Notes under the pieces: model-generated
Told to the model about the DNA's origin: nothing
The model's input: only the letters and a program-made list of their open reading frames with translations
Database searches by the model: none
Shown here: positions 20,126 through 31,965 of the stretch, piece by piece
How positions within the stretch are numbered: position 1 is the first letter of the stretch
How the letters are laid out: each line of letters starts with the position of its first letter
Made by a program: the position numbers and the translations under genes
NCBI GenBank assembly: GCA_023614405.1
Contig: CM042691.1
Span: forward strand, 179,338,927-179,402,926
Origin: Avena insularis
Lineage: Eukaryota; Streptophyta; Magnoliopsida; Poales; Poaceae
Direction of reading: 5' to 3'
DNA: 64,000 nucleotides

Positions 20126-22835
20126 AACTCCTGCTCGTCCTCGAGTAGGTAAGTGATAAAAAGAATATTTTTTGAGGTGACATGCACCATCAAAATCAAG
20201 ATCAAGCCATTTGCAAGCATTGAAAGCTGGGATCAAAGAACTCTAAACATGAGCATGAAAGATGGAGTTCTAATAGTAAGACAAAGTAACTATGCATGCA
20301 ACATGAAAGGTTACAAAAAAAGATTATGAATAACATGCATTGAAAAACTTTTGTTTGTTTCACATACAGAAAACATGGCATAGTGGCATTCAGCTTGTCC
20401 CTCATGGAGTAGCAAATAGATGCATAGTACACCTTCAAAGTTCATAAGAGTGACTAGATACAAATAGCACAAGAACAAGTAATATCAACAATATGCATCA
20501 ATCAATAAGTTTTTGGACAATGCACATAGAACTAAGAATGGCAACTATGCTCTCTTAACTGGTGCCTAAGGATAGAAGGTGGAGACTCAATATAATAGTG
20601 GAAGAAAGGACCTTGAAAGGGAAGCAGGGATTTCAAGTTTCAAAAATAGCTTCCAAAAATTATGGTACTTGTTAGCTTTCAGCTCTCATTGACCCTGTCA
20701 TAAGCATCTTGAAGTGATTAAGGTTAAAGTGAACAAACTATGGAGTATATGCTTGACAAAGTATAAGTTGGCAATCTCATGTCCCTTGAATACGAGGGCC
20801 GCACCTCATGCTACTCAACTTTAGTCACCTGTAAGTTCTTTTCATAGTAAGTACATGTGTATCATAGAGAACCGCCAATGGGGTACCCCTTGCACATGAT
20901 ATAGGAGCTATCCCATCATCAAAATGACAAGGCAAGAAGACAATGAGCATCTCAGCAATCTTCTTATTTACCATGCGAAAATGGTGCTTTTTTCTCTATT
21001 TCCTCTTTTCAATATGTCTCTCTTTTTTTATAATAAGACACCTTCATAGATGTCATTATGGTGATGTTGCAAGTTTCCACCATGATTAGGCATGGCTTAG
21101 GATAGCGTCCCAGGCGTTTCTCTAACACACATACATAACTCCATGAACTTACAAGCTCCCCTTTCATTTCACACCGGCAACATCCATAAACAAAAGAGCA
21201 TGATATCAACTATGTACAAAGTACAGGTGCAATGTTGAAAGCATTCCCCGTGACAACACGGTTCTGCTAATTCCAATGTATAAGTGGAAGAATATACAAC
21301 ATAGATGACACAATGGTTCAAGTTTATCAGGGGCAAGAAAATAAAATGTGCCATCAAGTTTGTGAGAGCTTTAATCACTAAGTTTTCACATACCAAAATA
21401 CATTTTAATTGGAAGATAGATGAAAACAAGAATATACTTGGAACGGTGTAACACACCATGCATAGGAATATATAGTGGACCCTTTGGAATAACTTGGTTT
21501 ATTGGGACTTGGATGCATGAGTAGATCTTACTCATACAAGTGGAGGCTTGCAAAAGACTGGGAGCGACCAACTAAGAGAGAAATAATTGCCATAATCATG
21601 CAGAGTGACAAAACATTACTAATCAAAGCATAAAGTGGTACTACAAGTCAAGGACAAAATGATCATAGAGGCTATGGTGACTTTTTCATAGTCATAACAT
21701 GGTGTGAGCATGTGCCAAGTCAACCCAAACAAGGCATCAAAGGAGAATACCACAATACTATGCTTTTGTATCCTAAAACAATGCATGATTCCTTCAAGGA
21801 ACACTAAGCAATCCCAATTGTTTGGAACAAGTCATGCTACAACAATAATCACTAAGCATAAGGTCAAAACAACATCTAGCATGACATGCTAAAGTCTAAG
21901 TCACAGTCAAAGCAAGCTCCTCTTGTAGTACTCAATCAAGAACTTTCCACTCCTCTCCAACACCAATCAACTTATTTGAAACAACACGGCGAGAATGGGG
22001 GTCCAAACTACTTTATTCAAGCAAACTAAGAAAAATAAACAAAAACTAAGACGCTCCAAGAACAACACAACAGTGCATGAAACAATAAAAATGAAGTGTC
22101 TAGAAAGACCTGAGCTTTTTATTAATGAAGAAGGGGATGCCTTGGGAATCCCCAAGCTTTGATGCTTGTACCTCTTGAATATTTCTTAGGGTGACACGGG
22201 GTGGCATCCCCAAGATTGAGGTTTTGTCCATTATTCATCTCATTACATCATTCTCATTCTACACCTGTAAATTTTCCTTCATACAAAACTTCACACAATC
22301 TTCATTAGCAACATTAGTGTATTCAAAAGATAATAGACCTTTGGTTTTAGGTTTAGAACACCAAAACTTTCACTAAAAACACAAGCTAATATAGAAATTC
22401 CCTCAAAAATCTCAATTTCCCAAAAAGGAATCAATAAGAAGCAAATGCAAATAATGGCAGAAATCTATCAAAACATACAAGTAGGTAGAAACCGATTTTT
22501 TAGAAGACCTTCTGTTTCTCAAATCAAAAAGTGTTGAACTAATGCAAGTTATTTAACATACTGGTGATTTATTAAGAAAATATTATCTCAATACGACTTG
22601 CAGAGATTCCTCATGAATTTTTACGGTGGAGAACAAAAATCTGTTTCGGGACAACAACTCCCCAAATCTTAGTTCCCTCTCATTAGAGGTCATTCTTGGA
22701 ACAAAAAGAAAATAAATAGGATAAGGAGAAGTAATTTCTGAAGTAATAACTTCCAAGACAGAAGAAAACTTTTGGTTTATCTCCCAATAAGTACTTTTTC
22801 TTTAACGCCATTAAGTTAGGCACAAGAAGCAAGAA
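20126..22835 (-). mobile_element. Non-coding 3' internal region of the nested Athila-like element
   Basis: About 2.7 kb of AT-rich sequence where an autonomous relative would carry RT, RNase H and integrase. I see no pol motifs on either strand. A second PPT-like 'ggcatccccaag' occurs at 22202. All frames are short. Confidence 0.6.
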
Positions 22836-23696
22836 TCAAGTATTTTCAAATGAAGAAGCATTAACATCAACTCTCTTGATCCTACCTTTATTACCTTTAT
22901 TATTCTCTTTAGGGAATATATGATTTCTTATTGGAGAAGCAAAATTCATAATTCCTTTTCCCACATCTATTGTTGCTCCAAGGTGCTTCAGCAGGGATCT
23001 TACAAGTGTAATTTGTCCTTTTCCTACACATTCAATAACAAGATAATCAGTAGACACCACTTTTCCAGAGATTTTTTTAAACACACCTTAAGCTATTCCA
23101 ATGGGTAATAAAGTAGCATTTTTAGTAAGATATATTTCTTTTCCTCCTTCAAAAAGTCCCCAAAGATTCAAAGACTCATAGATATCTTTAGGCATAAGGC
23201 AAAATTCAGACATGATATCACAACGATCATCAAAAGTTTCACCATTTATAGCAACTTTTATTGTAGGAAACCATTTTGAAGGATCAGAATTTATTGGAAC
23301 ATAATCATGATGCTCTCTAAGCATGTTATAGCAATCTTTCAAAGCAACTGTACTGGTCTCAAGAGTGTTCAACCTAGCATAAATGTTTATAAAGGAAGAA
23401 TCAGACTTGCTAGGCATATTATAAATTATAATCAACTTCTTTATGGCATCCAAAGCTTCATCCTCAGTACATCGAAAAATATCTTTCCCAGCTATAGCAT
23501 CGAAAGCATATTTATAACAAAGAACAAGGCCACCATAGAAACTAGTAATAACCAAGCTAAGACTCATCTTAGGCTCAGTTTTCCTTTGTAAATCAGAGAT
23601 TCTAGACCAAACTTCTTTGAAACTCTCTTCACTTCCTTGCTTGAAATTAAAGATCCTTTCCATAGGTGACACAGGGATTGGACCAAAACCAGACAT
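22836..23696 (-). pseudogene. Gag-protease fragment of the nested Athila-like element
   Basis: The ATG at 23696 opens 'MSGFGPIPVSPMERIFNFKQ', followed by 'ESFKEVWSRISDLQRKTEP', the retrotransposon gag core typical of this lineage. The frame runs 202 codons to a TAA at 23090-23088. It continues in the same frame with 'VFKKISGKVVSTDYLVIECV' and 'LVRSLLKHLGATIDVGKGIM', the C-terminal part of the aspartic protease (L-G-R-x-F/L-L...A-x-I-D pattern, here LVRSLL). A single nonsense mutation therefore cuts gag from protease. The protease active-site DTG is not evident between them, so that part is shortened or lost. The RT expected next is missing. Confidence 0.75.
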
Positions 23697-23890
23697 GGTA
23701 GCAACTAGAGCAGGAACTAATTTTTTGTGTGTTTTTGATAAGAGAAAGCAAACCAAACTAAACCTATGTTTTGGGAGTTTTTTATAAAAAGAGGCAAATA
23801 GAACCAAGCAAACAAAACTAAGAAAAACAAAAACAAAAACAAAGTAAAGAGAAAGGTTGTGAATGACTCCCCTTGTGAAGACGTCCTTAG

Positions 23891-23910
23891 CCTCCCTGGC
23901 AATGGCGCCA
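23891..23910 (-). other. Primer binding site, tRNA-Asp type
   Basis: The minus strand reads TGGCGCCATTGCCAGGGAGG, 10 bases inside the 5' LTR border at 23921. It matches the TGGCGCC(G/A)TTGCC type used by Athila-like grass elements. Confidence 0.75.
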
Positions 23911-23920
23911 GAAAACTTGT

Positions 23921-25479
23921 TGATGGTGCGTGGTAGCGCTTCGTTGGGAGACCCCAAGAGCAAGGTGTGATGAGCACAACAACAAGTCTTCCCTCAGTAA
24001 GAAACCGAGGTTATCGAACCAGTAGGAGGAAGGAAACGACTCAAAGGTGTTTCTAGCAACTTGGGGACCTGCACAACACAAACTCAATACTTTTCCACAA
24101 CAAACAGTGAGGTTGTCAATCTCACCAGTTGTTGTAAGAAAGGATTAACTGTATGGTGTGGAAGGTAATAGTTGTTTGCAGAAAGTAAACAATAACAGTG
24201 GAAGATGTATCAATGGTAAAGATTGGACCGGGGTCCATAGTTCACTAGAGGTGTTCTCCTTAAGATAAACAAACATGGCATGCTGGGTAAACAAATTACA
24301 GCAGGGAAATTGACAGGACTGAGCAAGGCATAACAATGCAATACTAGACATTCATGATCCTATGAGATTCGATTGGGCAGTGCAACAATATACATAGACC
24401 GCCATCCAACTGCATCCATGACTAGAAATCCACCTTCAGGTTATCATTTGAACCCCCTCCAGTATTAAGTTGCAAGCAATAGATAACTGCTTTAAGCAAA
24501 GTGTGTAAGGTAAACAATCCACTTGTTCCATGAACAAGAGGCCGTTGTTTTCTCCCTAGTGGCAACAATACATCTACAACCTTAGAGATTTCTATCACTT
24601 CCCTTAGATTAAATAGAGGCATGAACCCACTATCGAGCATAAATACCCCCTCTTGGAGTCACTAGCATCTACTTGACCAAGATAGCTACTTGAAATGGAG
24701 AGCATGCAAGATCACAAATACCACAGACATGATAGAATCAATAAGACAAAGCCATTAATGAATATGACATAGTAATCTCAATATCCATCAGATCCCCGCA
24801 AACACAACATGCATGATTACAAATAGATGATCTTGATCATGAATGGAGCTCACAAGATCTAAACATGGTAGCACAAAGGAGGAGATAGAACCATCTAGCT
24901 TCTACATGGACCCGTAGTCCAAGGTGGAACTACTCACACTTCATACTGGAGGCTGGCATGGTGAAGAAGAAGGACTTCGGGATGATCTCCCCTCCGGCAG
25001 GGTGCCGGGAAGAGCTTCAGATCCCTCCAATCTAGGGACGATGGTGGCGGCTGCTACAGATGATTTTGTGGAATATTGATCGGGTCCTTAGGGTTTTGGC
25101 ATCGGGGGTGTTTATAGGCGAAGAGGCGAGGCAGGGGGCGGCCAGGGTGGTCACACCCCCCAGGAGCGGCTAACCCTACCCCGCGCCACCAGGGGGTGTG
25201 GCCCCCTGGTGCCTCCCCTCCGTCTCGTATTCTGGCACCGTGTTCCCCACGATAAAATATTGACTTTGGCTTTTGTCCCATCCAATTCCGAGAATATTGA
25301 TTTTCTGCCTTTCTGGAACCAAAAACAGAAGAAAATAGGCAACTGGCACTATGGCATCTTGTTAATATGTTAGTACCAGAAAACATATAAAAACACCTCA
25401 AAGTGTAGACAAAGCAAAGCAAAGTAGATACTAAATAAGCATGGAACATCAATTTTTTTGAATAGTTTCTGACGTATCA
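23921..25479 (-). mobile_element. Athila-like element 5' LTR
   Basis: TGATGGTGCG...GACGTATCA. It ends directly at the second TCGTG target copy and pairs with 18553-20110. Confidence 0.9.
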
Positions 25480-25783
25480 TCGTGCTTTTGGGATTCCGAG
25501 GAGATCTACTACCTCCGCTGCATGCTGGAACAAGGGAGAGGTAGGTCTTCATCGACTACCGTACGTGTGATCGACTATGAAAGCGCTGCCGAAACATGGT
25601 GCTGGAAGGATCTTGTGATCGGCAAGTGATCGACTACATCAACCACGAGAATCTCATCTCGTTAAACACTTTAGATCTACGAGGGTTAGTTCTCTACAAA
25701 CTCATCGTACTGATCTCGTAGATTACATCTTTGCTTTTGTGTGTTCCCACGATAGAATTTGTTTTCCATTTGTGAACCCTACA
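25480..25783 (+). mobile_element. Copia A 5' LTR, right part
   Basis: Continues the LTR after the nested insertion (compare 31663-31965). It ends CCCTACA next to the PBS. Bases 25480-25484 are the second copy of the TCGTG duplication. Confidence 0.9.
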
Positions 25784-25784
25784 G

Positions 25785-25796
25785 TGGTATCAGAGC
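25785..25796 (+). other. Copia A primer binding site, initiator Met tRNA
   Basis: TGGTATCAGAGC, one base after the LTR end. This is the standard PBS of BARE/Angela-type Copia elements. Confidence 0.9.
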
Positions 25797-28199
25797 CGTG
25801 TCTATGCGTAGATCTGTTGCACGAGTAGAACACAATGGTTTTGTGGGTGTTTATGTTTTTTTGTCTCTTGCTTTTCGTGTACTTTTCATATTGCGGGATG
25901 GTGGGTTGAAGTGACCCGGGATAACATTACATGTCATCGTACATGAGACTTGCTCCACGCTCAACGTGCAACTTGCGTTGCACAAGTGTCTTTACGGGTG
26001 TCTGTCTCTCCCACCATAGTGATGATTCAATTTACAACGGACACTTGACAATACTTGTATCAATGTTGTGGTTCATGTTCTTAAGTTAGAGCGGTTCTTA
26101 TTCAAAAGCCCCAGCCATGTAAAACATGCAATCAAAATTAGATTCGTCTAACTTGTTTTTGCGGAGCTTGTGTTGTGATGTGATATGGCCAAGATGTGAT
26201 TTTGATTATATATGATGTATGCAATGATCCTTATTGTAAGTTGGCAACCGCCAGAATCCTTATGGTTGTCTATAAATTCGTTAAGACATGCATGTCTATT
26301 CATCATGTAATCTCTTTATTCCAAGTAGTTGTAATAGTTGCTATTGGTGATGGACAACCATGAAGTGGCGTCATTGACCTTGACGCCACGCCGGTGATGA
26401 TGGAGATCAAGTTCATGCTTTGGAGATGGAGATCAAAGGAACAGGAAGAAAGGCCATATCATATCACATATTATGAATTGCATATGATGTTAATCCTTTT
26501 TATGCATCTTGTATTGCTTAGATCGCGACGGTAGAATTATAAGATGATCCCTCTCACTAAATATCAAGTAATAAAGTGTTCGTCCTTAGTAGGTACCATT
26601 GCTAAGACTCGAAGCATCACGTGATGATCGGGTGTGATAGATTCCATGTGTGCATACAACAGGTGCAAGCCAGATTTGCACATGTGGATACTAAGGTTAA
26701 CCTTGACGAGCCTAGCATGTACAAACATGGCCTCGGAACACAGAATGCCGAAAGGTAAAGCATGAGTCATATGGATGAAATGATGAACATGTTGATTGCT
26801 CGCCTTTGAAGCAACTTTATCTCTCGTGATGATCGGACTTCGTGTAGTGGATTTGGTTCATCTAATCACCAAAACAACTCGAGGGATGTTGTTTTGAGTG
26901 GGAGTTCAATAGTAATATGATTAAAAGTTGAACACAATTTATCATAAATTAAATCAAAGTGAATTTGCATAATTGTTGTAGTCATTGGCATCCGTTCACC
27001 ACCGTACGCTTAGTTATAATTGAGATAATAGAACTATATAATTCTAGATAGTTACTTTACGAACTAGTATCGTATTGTTTTGAGTGTCAATCTAAAGTTT
27101 AAAAGTCATATTGCAAACTTTTAGCAAACTCCGTTTACTCTGTCAAGTTTAATAATTGGTATTAAATCAAGAGTAACAATTATAGTGTTAGTATTTAAGT
27201 ATCATGTTTGTCTCTATGATTCTTGATATTCAAAAGATTATTCTAATATCAAGATTATATAGGAGCTGAAACAATTGTTTCAGAAACCATCATGTGTGGA
27301 AGATATTGCGATATCTAAAACAATGTTTTGGTTGCAACATGATAGAGTATAATATGGAAAAATTTATGTTCTCATATTTTATGAGAATTTGCAAAAGGTT
27401 GGAGATGCTAGTTATCCTAATCCCCTAAAAGGTTTTGGAGAGCAAAATTATACTAGCGATTCACCGTTATAAGCTAAAGTAGCTTGATCATGAAAGTTGC
27501 CATGATAAGGAGGAATATAAGATGTAGGTAAAATGTTTACTACACTAAAATATTACTAAAGAATGGAATTCGAAAGAACACCAAACATTTGATGATGGTG
27601 ATCTACTTCAAAGTGCAAGTCCAAAGGTATTAGTATTTGACTATACACGAGTTGGAATATATGTCATGTGTATGGCGCCACTATTGATGTTTATAGATTC
27701 CTTTAAAAAGAAAAGAGAACGTTGAAAGAGAATCTTAGAAATATTTGGCACAAAAAGAAAATACTAGAATTGTTCAACTCGGTTAGATAGATGATATACA
27801 TGTTATGGCTATATTATTTGCTTGTTAAACAATGTGGTTTTGGGTATTGGATACCGAATTGGTTGGTGTGAAGTGTCATACATGACAACACAATTCATGA
27901 ACATCAATGGCCTAAGTAACCAGCAAGAGAATAGGTGATGATGTTCATAAAAAACAAACAAAGTGTTGTTGTGTTGATCGTTAACATCAAAGCTTACCTT
28001 CAAGATTTGTTTCAATAATTGTTATTTTGATCAGGTATTATGAGAACAAAAGGGTTATTCAAATAATTGCCATAATAAATAAAAGATGGATGATTTACAA
28101 ATCTGGTTGGATAAATAACGTCCATAAAACTAATGCTAAAAATGTTGAAAGACAAATGATTGCAAGATCACTCAAGAGGTGACATCACCATTTAAATTA
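25797..28199 (+). mobile_element. Copia A leader and degenerate gag region
   Basis: AT-rich sequence with no recognisable gag frame; stops are dense in all frames. It matches Copia B from 26150/48418 onward, so it is an ancestral element sequence and not a foreign insertion. Confidence 0.6.
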
Positions 28200-30050
28200 T
28201 ACTGGAAATAAAACATGAAGAAACTCCATGTTGATGGAATTTTGGAGTCTTTTGATTTTGATCATATCACGCTTGTGAGACTTTCCTGAAGATAATTAAA
28301 ACTTCGTTCAAAGGCCTAGAAGAACGAACGACTAACTTATTGGAATTTGTAAATATTGATGTATGTAGCCCATTATGTGTAGTCATGAGCGATGGGTTTC
28401 AACTTCATAAGCTTTCTCCGAAAATTTAATTGAATATATGTGTATATTTACTTAATGAAGCAAAAGTATGAAATATTTGAAAATGTTCAAAGACTTTCAA
28501 GATGAAGTGGAAAATCATTGTAACAAGAAAATAAAGATTTTATGATTGGATCATAAAGGAAGATATTTGAGTTAAAGGTTTAGTATAACACCTAAGATTT
28601 GAGGAATCGTTCCATGGATTTGCATTTCCCGAAACACCATATGAGTATGGAGTGTTCGAGATATGTAATGAAACCTTGTAAGGTCAAAGGTGTCAATTAT
28701 AAAACTGCCATTGTATTTTAAAGATGAAAGCTTTAGTGACTACCTCTTTTACACTAAAAAGAGCACCATCGTGACTCGTTGAAATGAAAACATATAAGTT
28801 ATGGTTTCGGATAAGAACCAAGTTGTCCATTCTTAAACATTGGTATGCTAGGCACAAGTAAAATGTTTACAAACCAAAGTCGGATGAGCATGACTTTGTA
28901 AGTTATTTCGAATAACCTTTGGGTATTCCTCCATAACATCGAAGAAAAAAGTGTTTGTCGCTTAGAACGTCAAGTTTCTTTAGAAGGAATTTTTTGTGAA
29001 ACATTCAGTGGGAGTGCTTAGACATATTTCTAATACATTATGTGAAAGACATATTGTTGATTGGAGATGATGTATGTTTTATTGACACATGTTAAGAATT
29101 TCATTTCGATGAAAGGCTTAGGCAAAACCCAAATATTTGGCATCAATGTCTATATGGATAGATTGAGATGCTAATATGGTTGTGCAAAATTTACATAGAT
29201 GAGATATTGAATGAGTTCAATATAGAAACAACAACAAAAGTACTTGTCAAACAGGAAGGACTGAATCAAGATTCAAGTGTTTTGACACTTGATAAGTGAA
29301 ACAAGATTCAATTGTTTTGACACTTGGTGAGTGAAATCACAAGAATATATTTGATAAATCATACTGTGATATGTACACATCTAGATATTTCCTATGCTCT
29401 AAATTTTATGAGCATATACCAGAATGACTCATAAGATGATCATTGGACGATAGTAAGGATATTCTTATGATCTTTGGAAGAACTAAGAATATGTTATTTA
29501 TGTAGAGGTGACCAATAGATATATAGTTCATTGTAAAGTGTTACATTGATACTAGTTTTATCACAAGATACAAATTAAGTTTTTCTCAATTTAGAACTAT
29601 GGGTGGAACAATGTAATGGAAAGAAAGTTCAATAACGGATTTGGATGAGTTCCAAAGTTAAGATATTATGACGGATACTGGAGGAAATATGCCCGAGAGG
29701 CAATAATAAAAGTGGTTATTATCGTATTCCTTATTTATGATAAATGTTTATTTTGCATGCTATAATTGTATTATCTTGGTACATAGTTGTTCCCATCATA
29801 GGAATTTTTTTGTTTTCTACGCTGCGAACCCTATAGATACTACAACAAAAGGCTATGTATATGACTATTATTGTAGCAGCAAAAGAGGGCATTTGTGTCA
29901 AGTAGTTTGTTACCAAAATAGGTGTGGCTCACAGCGGGCTAGTACTATGAAGATATATTGTACGACAATTGTATCAACATGTTTTAACTCCAACAAACTA
30001 AAGGTCTCACCAATGCACCAAATTTATACAATGCCATCTTATTAAAGAAT
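28200..30050 (+). pseudogene. Degenerate Copia A integrase-RT-RNase H
   Basis: With frames shifted and stops ignored, order and motifs follow a BARE-type pol. Around 28205 is 'KKLHVDGILESFDF' (GAG-pre-integrase side). Integrase core remnants lie at 28340-28690. RT 'ILLIGDDV' with 'NEFNIET' lies at 29050-29230 (the YVDD-box region reads YVKD). RNase H-side remnants lie at 29400-30050. About 763 bp between integrase and RT present in Copia B is missing here at 29008. The 157-bp mini-LTR sits at 29679. The sequence cannot code for a protein. Confidence 0.6.
29679..29835 (+). mobile_element. Miniature solo LTR, 157 bp, with TSD GATAC
   Basis: The insert begins TGGAGGAAATATGCCC and ends GCGAACCCTATA. 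It has about 95 bases of a Copia LTR 5' end joined to about 60 bases of an LTR 3' end, so the middle ~1.6 kb is gone. GATAC flanks it on both sides (29674-29678 and 29836-29840). The uninterrupted sequence is seen at the same place in Copia B (52695, 57063). The terminal CA has become TA. Confidence 0.85.
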
Positions 30051-30210
30051 GAGTGATGCGTAGAGATGCAAAGACATACAAATACACACAGACCTGAAAG
30101 TGTCGAATCCGAAGATTATGTTTACCACTAGCAATCGTGTATATACAACACTAGAAAACCATGGGTGTTGAATGCACAAGTTTTTTCTAAACTAGATTAT
30201 TGACTCTAGT

Positions 30211-30223
30211 GCAAGTGGGAGAC
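30211..30223 (+). other. Copia A polypurine tract
   Basis: GCAAGTGGGAGAC directly before the 3' LTR. The same sequence precedes the LTRs at 53079 and 57446. Confidence 0.8.
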
Positions 30224-31965
30224 TGTTGGAGATATGCCCAAGAGGCAATAATAAAATGGTTATTATTATATCTTTGTGTTTATGATAAATGTTTGCACAC
30301 CATGCTATAATTGTATTAACCAGAAATATTAATACTTGTGTGTTGTGTAAACATAAAAGAGTCCCTAGTAAGCCTCTTGTTAAACTAGCATGTTGATGAA
30401 TAGATGATCATGGTTTCCTGACCATGGACATTGGATGTTATTAATAACAAGGTCATATCATTAGGAGAATGATGTGATCGACACACTCCTATAGTTAGCA
30501 TAACATAAGATCAAGTCATTTAGAGTTTGTTGGCTATAAGATTTCAAATACATAGTAACTTAATCCTTCGACCATGATATCATGTTAATCACCATCGTCG
30601 GATGGATACTTTTGATGACATCAAACACCACTTCCATAACTGGGAGGTTATAAAGGTGGCATTAGGTATTCTGAAAGTATGTGTTGAAGCACATGGATCA
30701 AGAGTTTTTTTGTCCAACCATATGATGGATAGATATACTCTGGGCCCTCTTGATGGAATGTCATCCAATTAGCTTGCAAGCATGTGACTAGGTCACAAGG
30801 GATGTCATATCACGGAACGACTAAAGAGTACTTATCGGCAATGAGGTTGAACTAGGTATAGAGATACCGACGATCGAACCTCGGATAAGTAAAGTATCAT
30901 GCGACAAAAGGAATCAATATCATATGTAAATGGTTCATTTGATCACGAAGTCATCGTAGAAATGTGTGGGAGCCATTATGGATTTCCAGATACCACTAGT
31001 AGTTATTGATCGGAGAGGTGTCTCATTCATGTCTACATAATTCACGAACCATAGGGAGACACACTTAAGGATTTGATGTTGTTTAAAGTAGATATGGAAT
31101 GTGAGTTGGAGATCCATAATGGTCTGGAGAATAAGATTCATATAAGGAAAGTGGTTTTCCGGGGTTCGGAAATGTTTTCGGTGTTTTTAATGGAACCTTC
31201 TAGAATGTTCTGGAAGGTCCACCACTCTGGGAGGGGTCACTTAGGATGTGGCATGCCCTAGGGGCTGGCCACACCAAACCCTAAAGGGCCAATTCGGCCA
31301 AGACTAGTATAAGGGTCAAAACCTAGTTTGAATATTCAAATCCTAGTTTGAAAAGTCAAACTCTAGTTTTTGATAAGAGGGAAGTCTAGGTGGAAAAGGT
31401 TTCAACCTCTTCTTTTGGAGGCCGAGTTAGGGAGGTAATCAACTTGGGCTGGAACACCCTTGGCCGCCCCCACCTATATAATGAGGAGTGGGGCGCACCC
31501 CCAGGCACTCCTTGTCCAAGGAACCCATGTCCCTTGCCCTCTAAACCCTAGGCGCCTAAACCCTAGCCGCCACCTACCCTCTCTCCTCCACCGCACTGCT
31601 CCGTCTTAGGCGAAGCCCTATATAAATCTCTCATTCTCCACAACTACCACCACATCATCGTGCTATTGGGATTCTGAGGAGATCTACTACCTCTGCTACC
31701 TGCTGGAACAAGGGAGAGGAAGCTCTTCATCGACTACCGTACGTGTGACGAACTGCGAAAGCGCTGCCGGAAGGATCGTCTACATGGTCTTGAGATTGGC
31801 AAGCGATCGACTACATCATCCACGAGAATTCGATCTCGTTAAACGCTTTGGATCTATGAGGGTTAGTTCTCTAAAAATTCGTTGCACCAATCTCATATAT
31901 TAGATCTTGGATTTTGTGTGTTCTCGTGATAGAAATTTTTTGTTTTCCATGTTGCGAACCCTACA
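30224..31965 (+). mobile_element. Copia A 3' LTR
   Basis: TGTTGGAGATATGCCC...CCCTACA, 1742 bp, continuous. It aligns with the two parts of the 5' LTR and shows the uninterrupted 'catcatcgtgctattggg' at 31660 where the Athila-like element sits in the 5' LTR. A TATA box, TATATAAT, is at 31475. Confidence 0.9.
31475..31482 (+). promoter_or_regulatory. TATA box in Copia A 3' LTR
   Basis: TATATAAT followed by a GC-rich leader. It points rightward into the second part of the antisense gene. Confidence 0.55.

Larger units (their letters stand above)
18553..25479 (-). mobile_element. Athila-like Gypsy element (Sabrina/WHAM-type), non-autonomous, nested in Copia A LTR
   Basis: Two LTRs of nearly equal length (18553-20110, 1558 bp; 23921-25479, 1559 bp) enclose a 3.8-kb body. 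A perfect 5-bp TSD, TCGTG, flanks the element (18548-18552 and 25480-25484). On the minus strand the order is 5' LTR (right), tRNA-Asp-type PBS, gag-protease, ~2.7 kb non-coding, PPT, 3' LTR (left). On the minus strand the LTRs start TGATACGTC.GAAAC. There is no RT, RNase H or integrase, so it needed proteins from another element. In a ~103-base stretch (18781 versus 24148) I count 5 differences between the LTRs, fewer than between the Copia A LTRs, as expected for a later insertion. The family name is my inference from the termini. Confidence 0.85.
17065..31965 (+). mobile_element. Copia A, BARE/Angela-like LTR retrotransposon, complete but degenerate
   Basis: TGTTGGAGATATTCCC starts the 5' LTR. 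It is interrupted by the Athila-like element (18553-25479) and ends ..CCCTACA at 25783. The order is PBS, degenerate pol region, PPT (GCAAGTGGGAGAC) and 3' LTR 30224-31965. Without its insertions the element is about 7.8 kb. The flanks are ATATC (17060-17064) and ATAAC (31966-31970), a 5-bp TSD with one mismatch. In the first ~107 bases of the two LTRs I count about 7 differences, so the insertion is fairly old. It splits the antisense gene of the Tat-like element. No intact Copia ORF remains. Confidence 0.85.
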
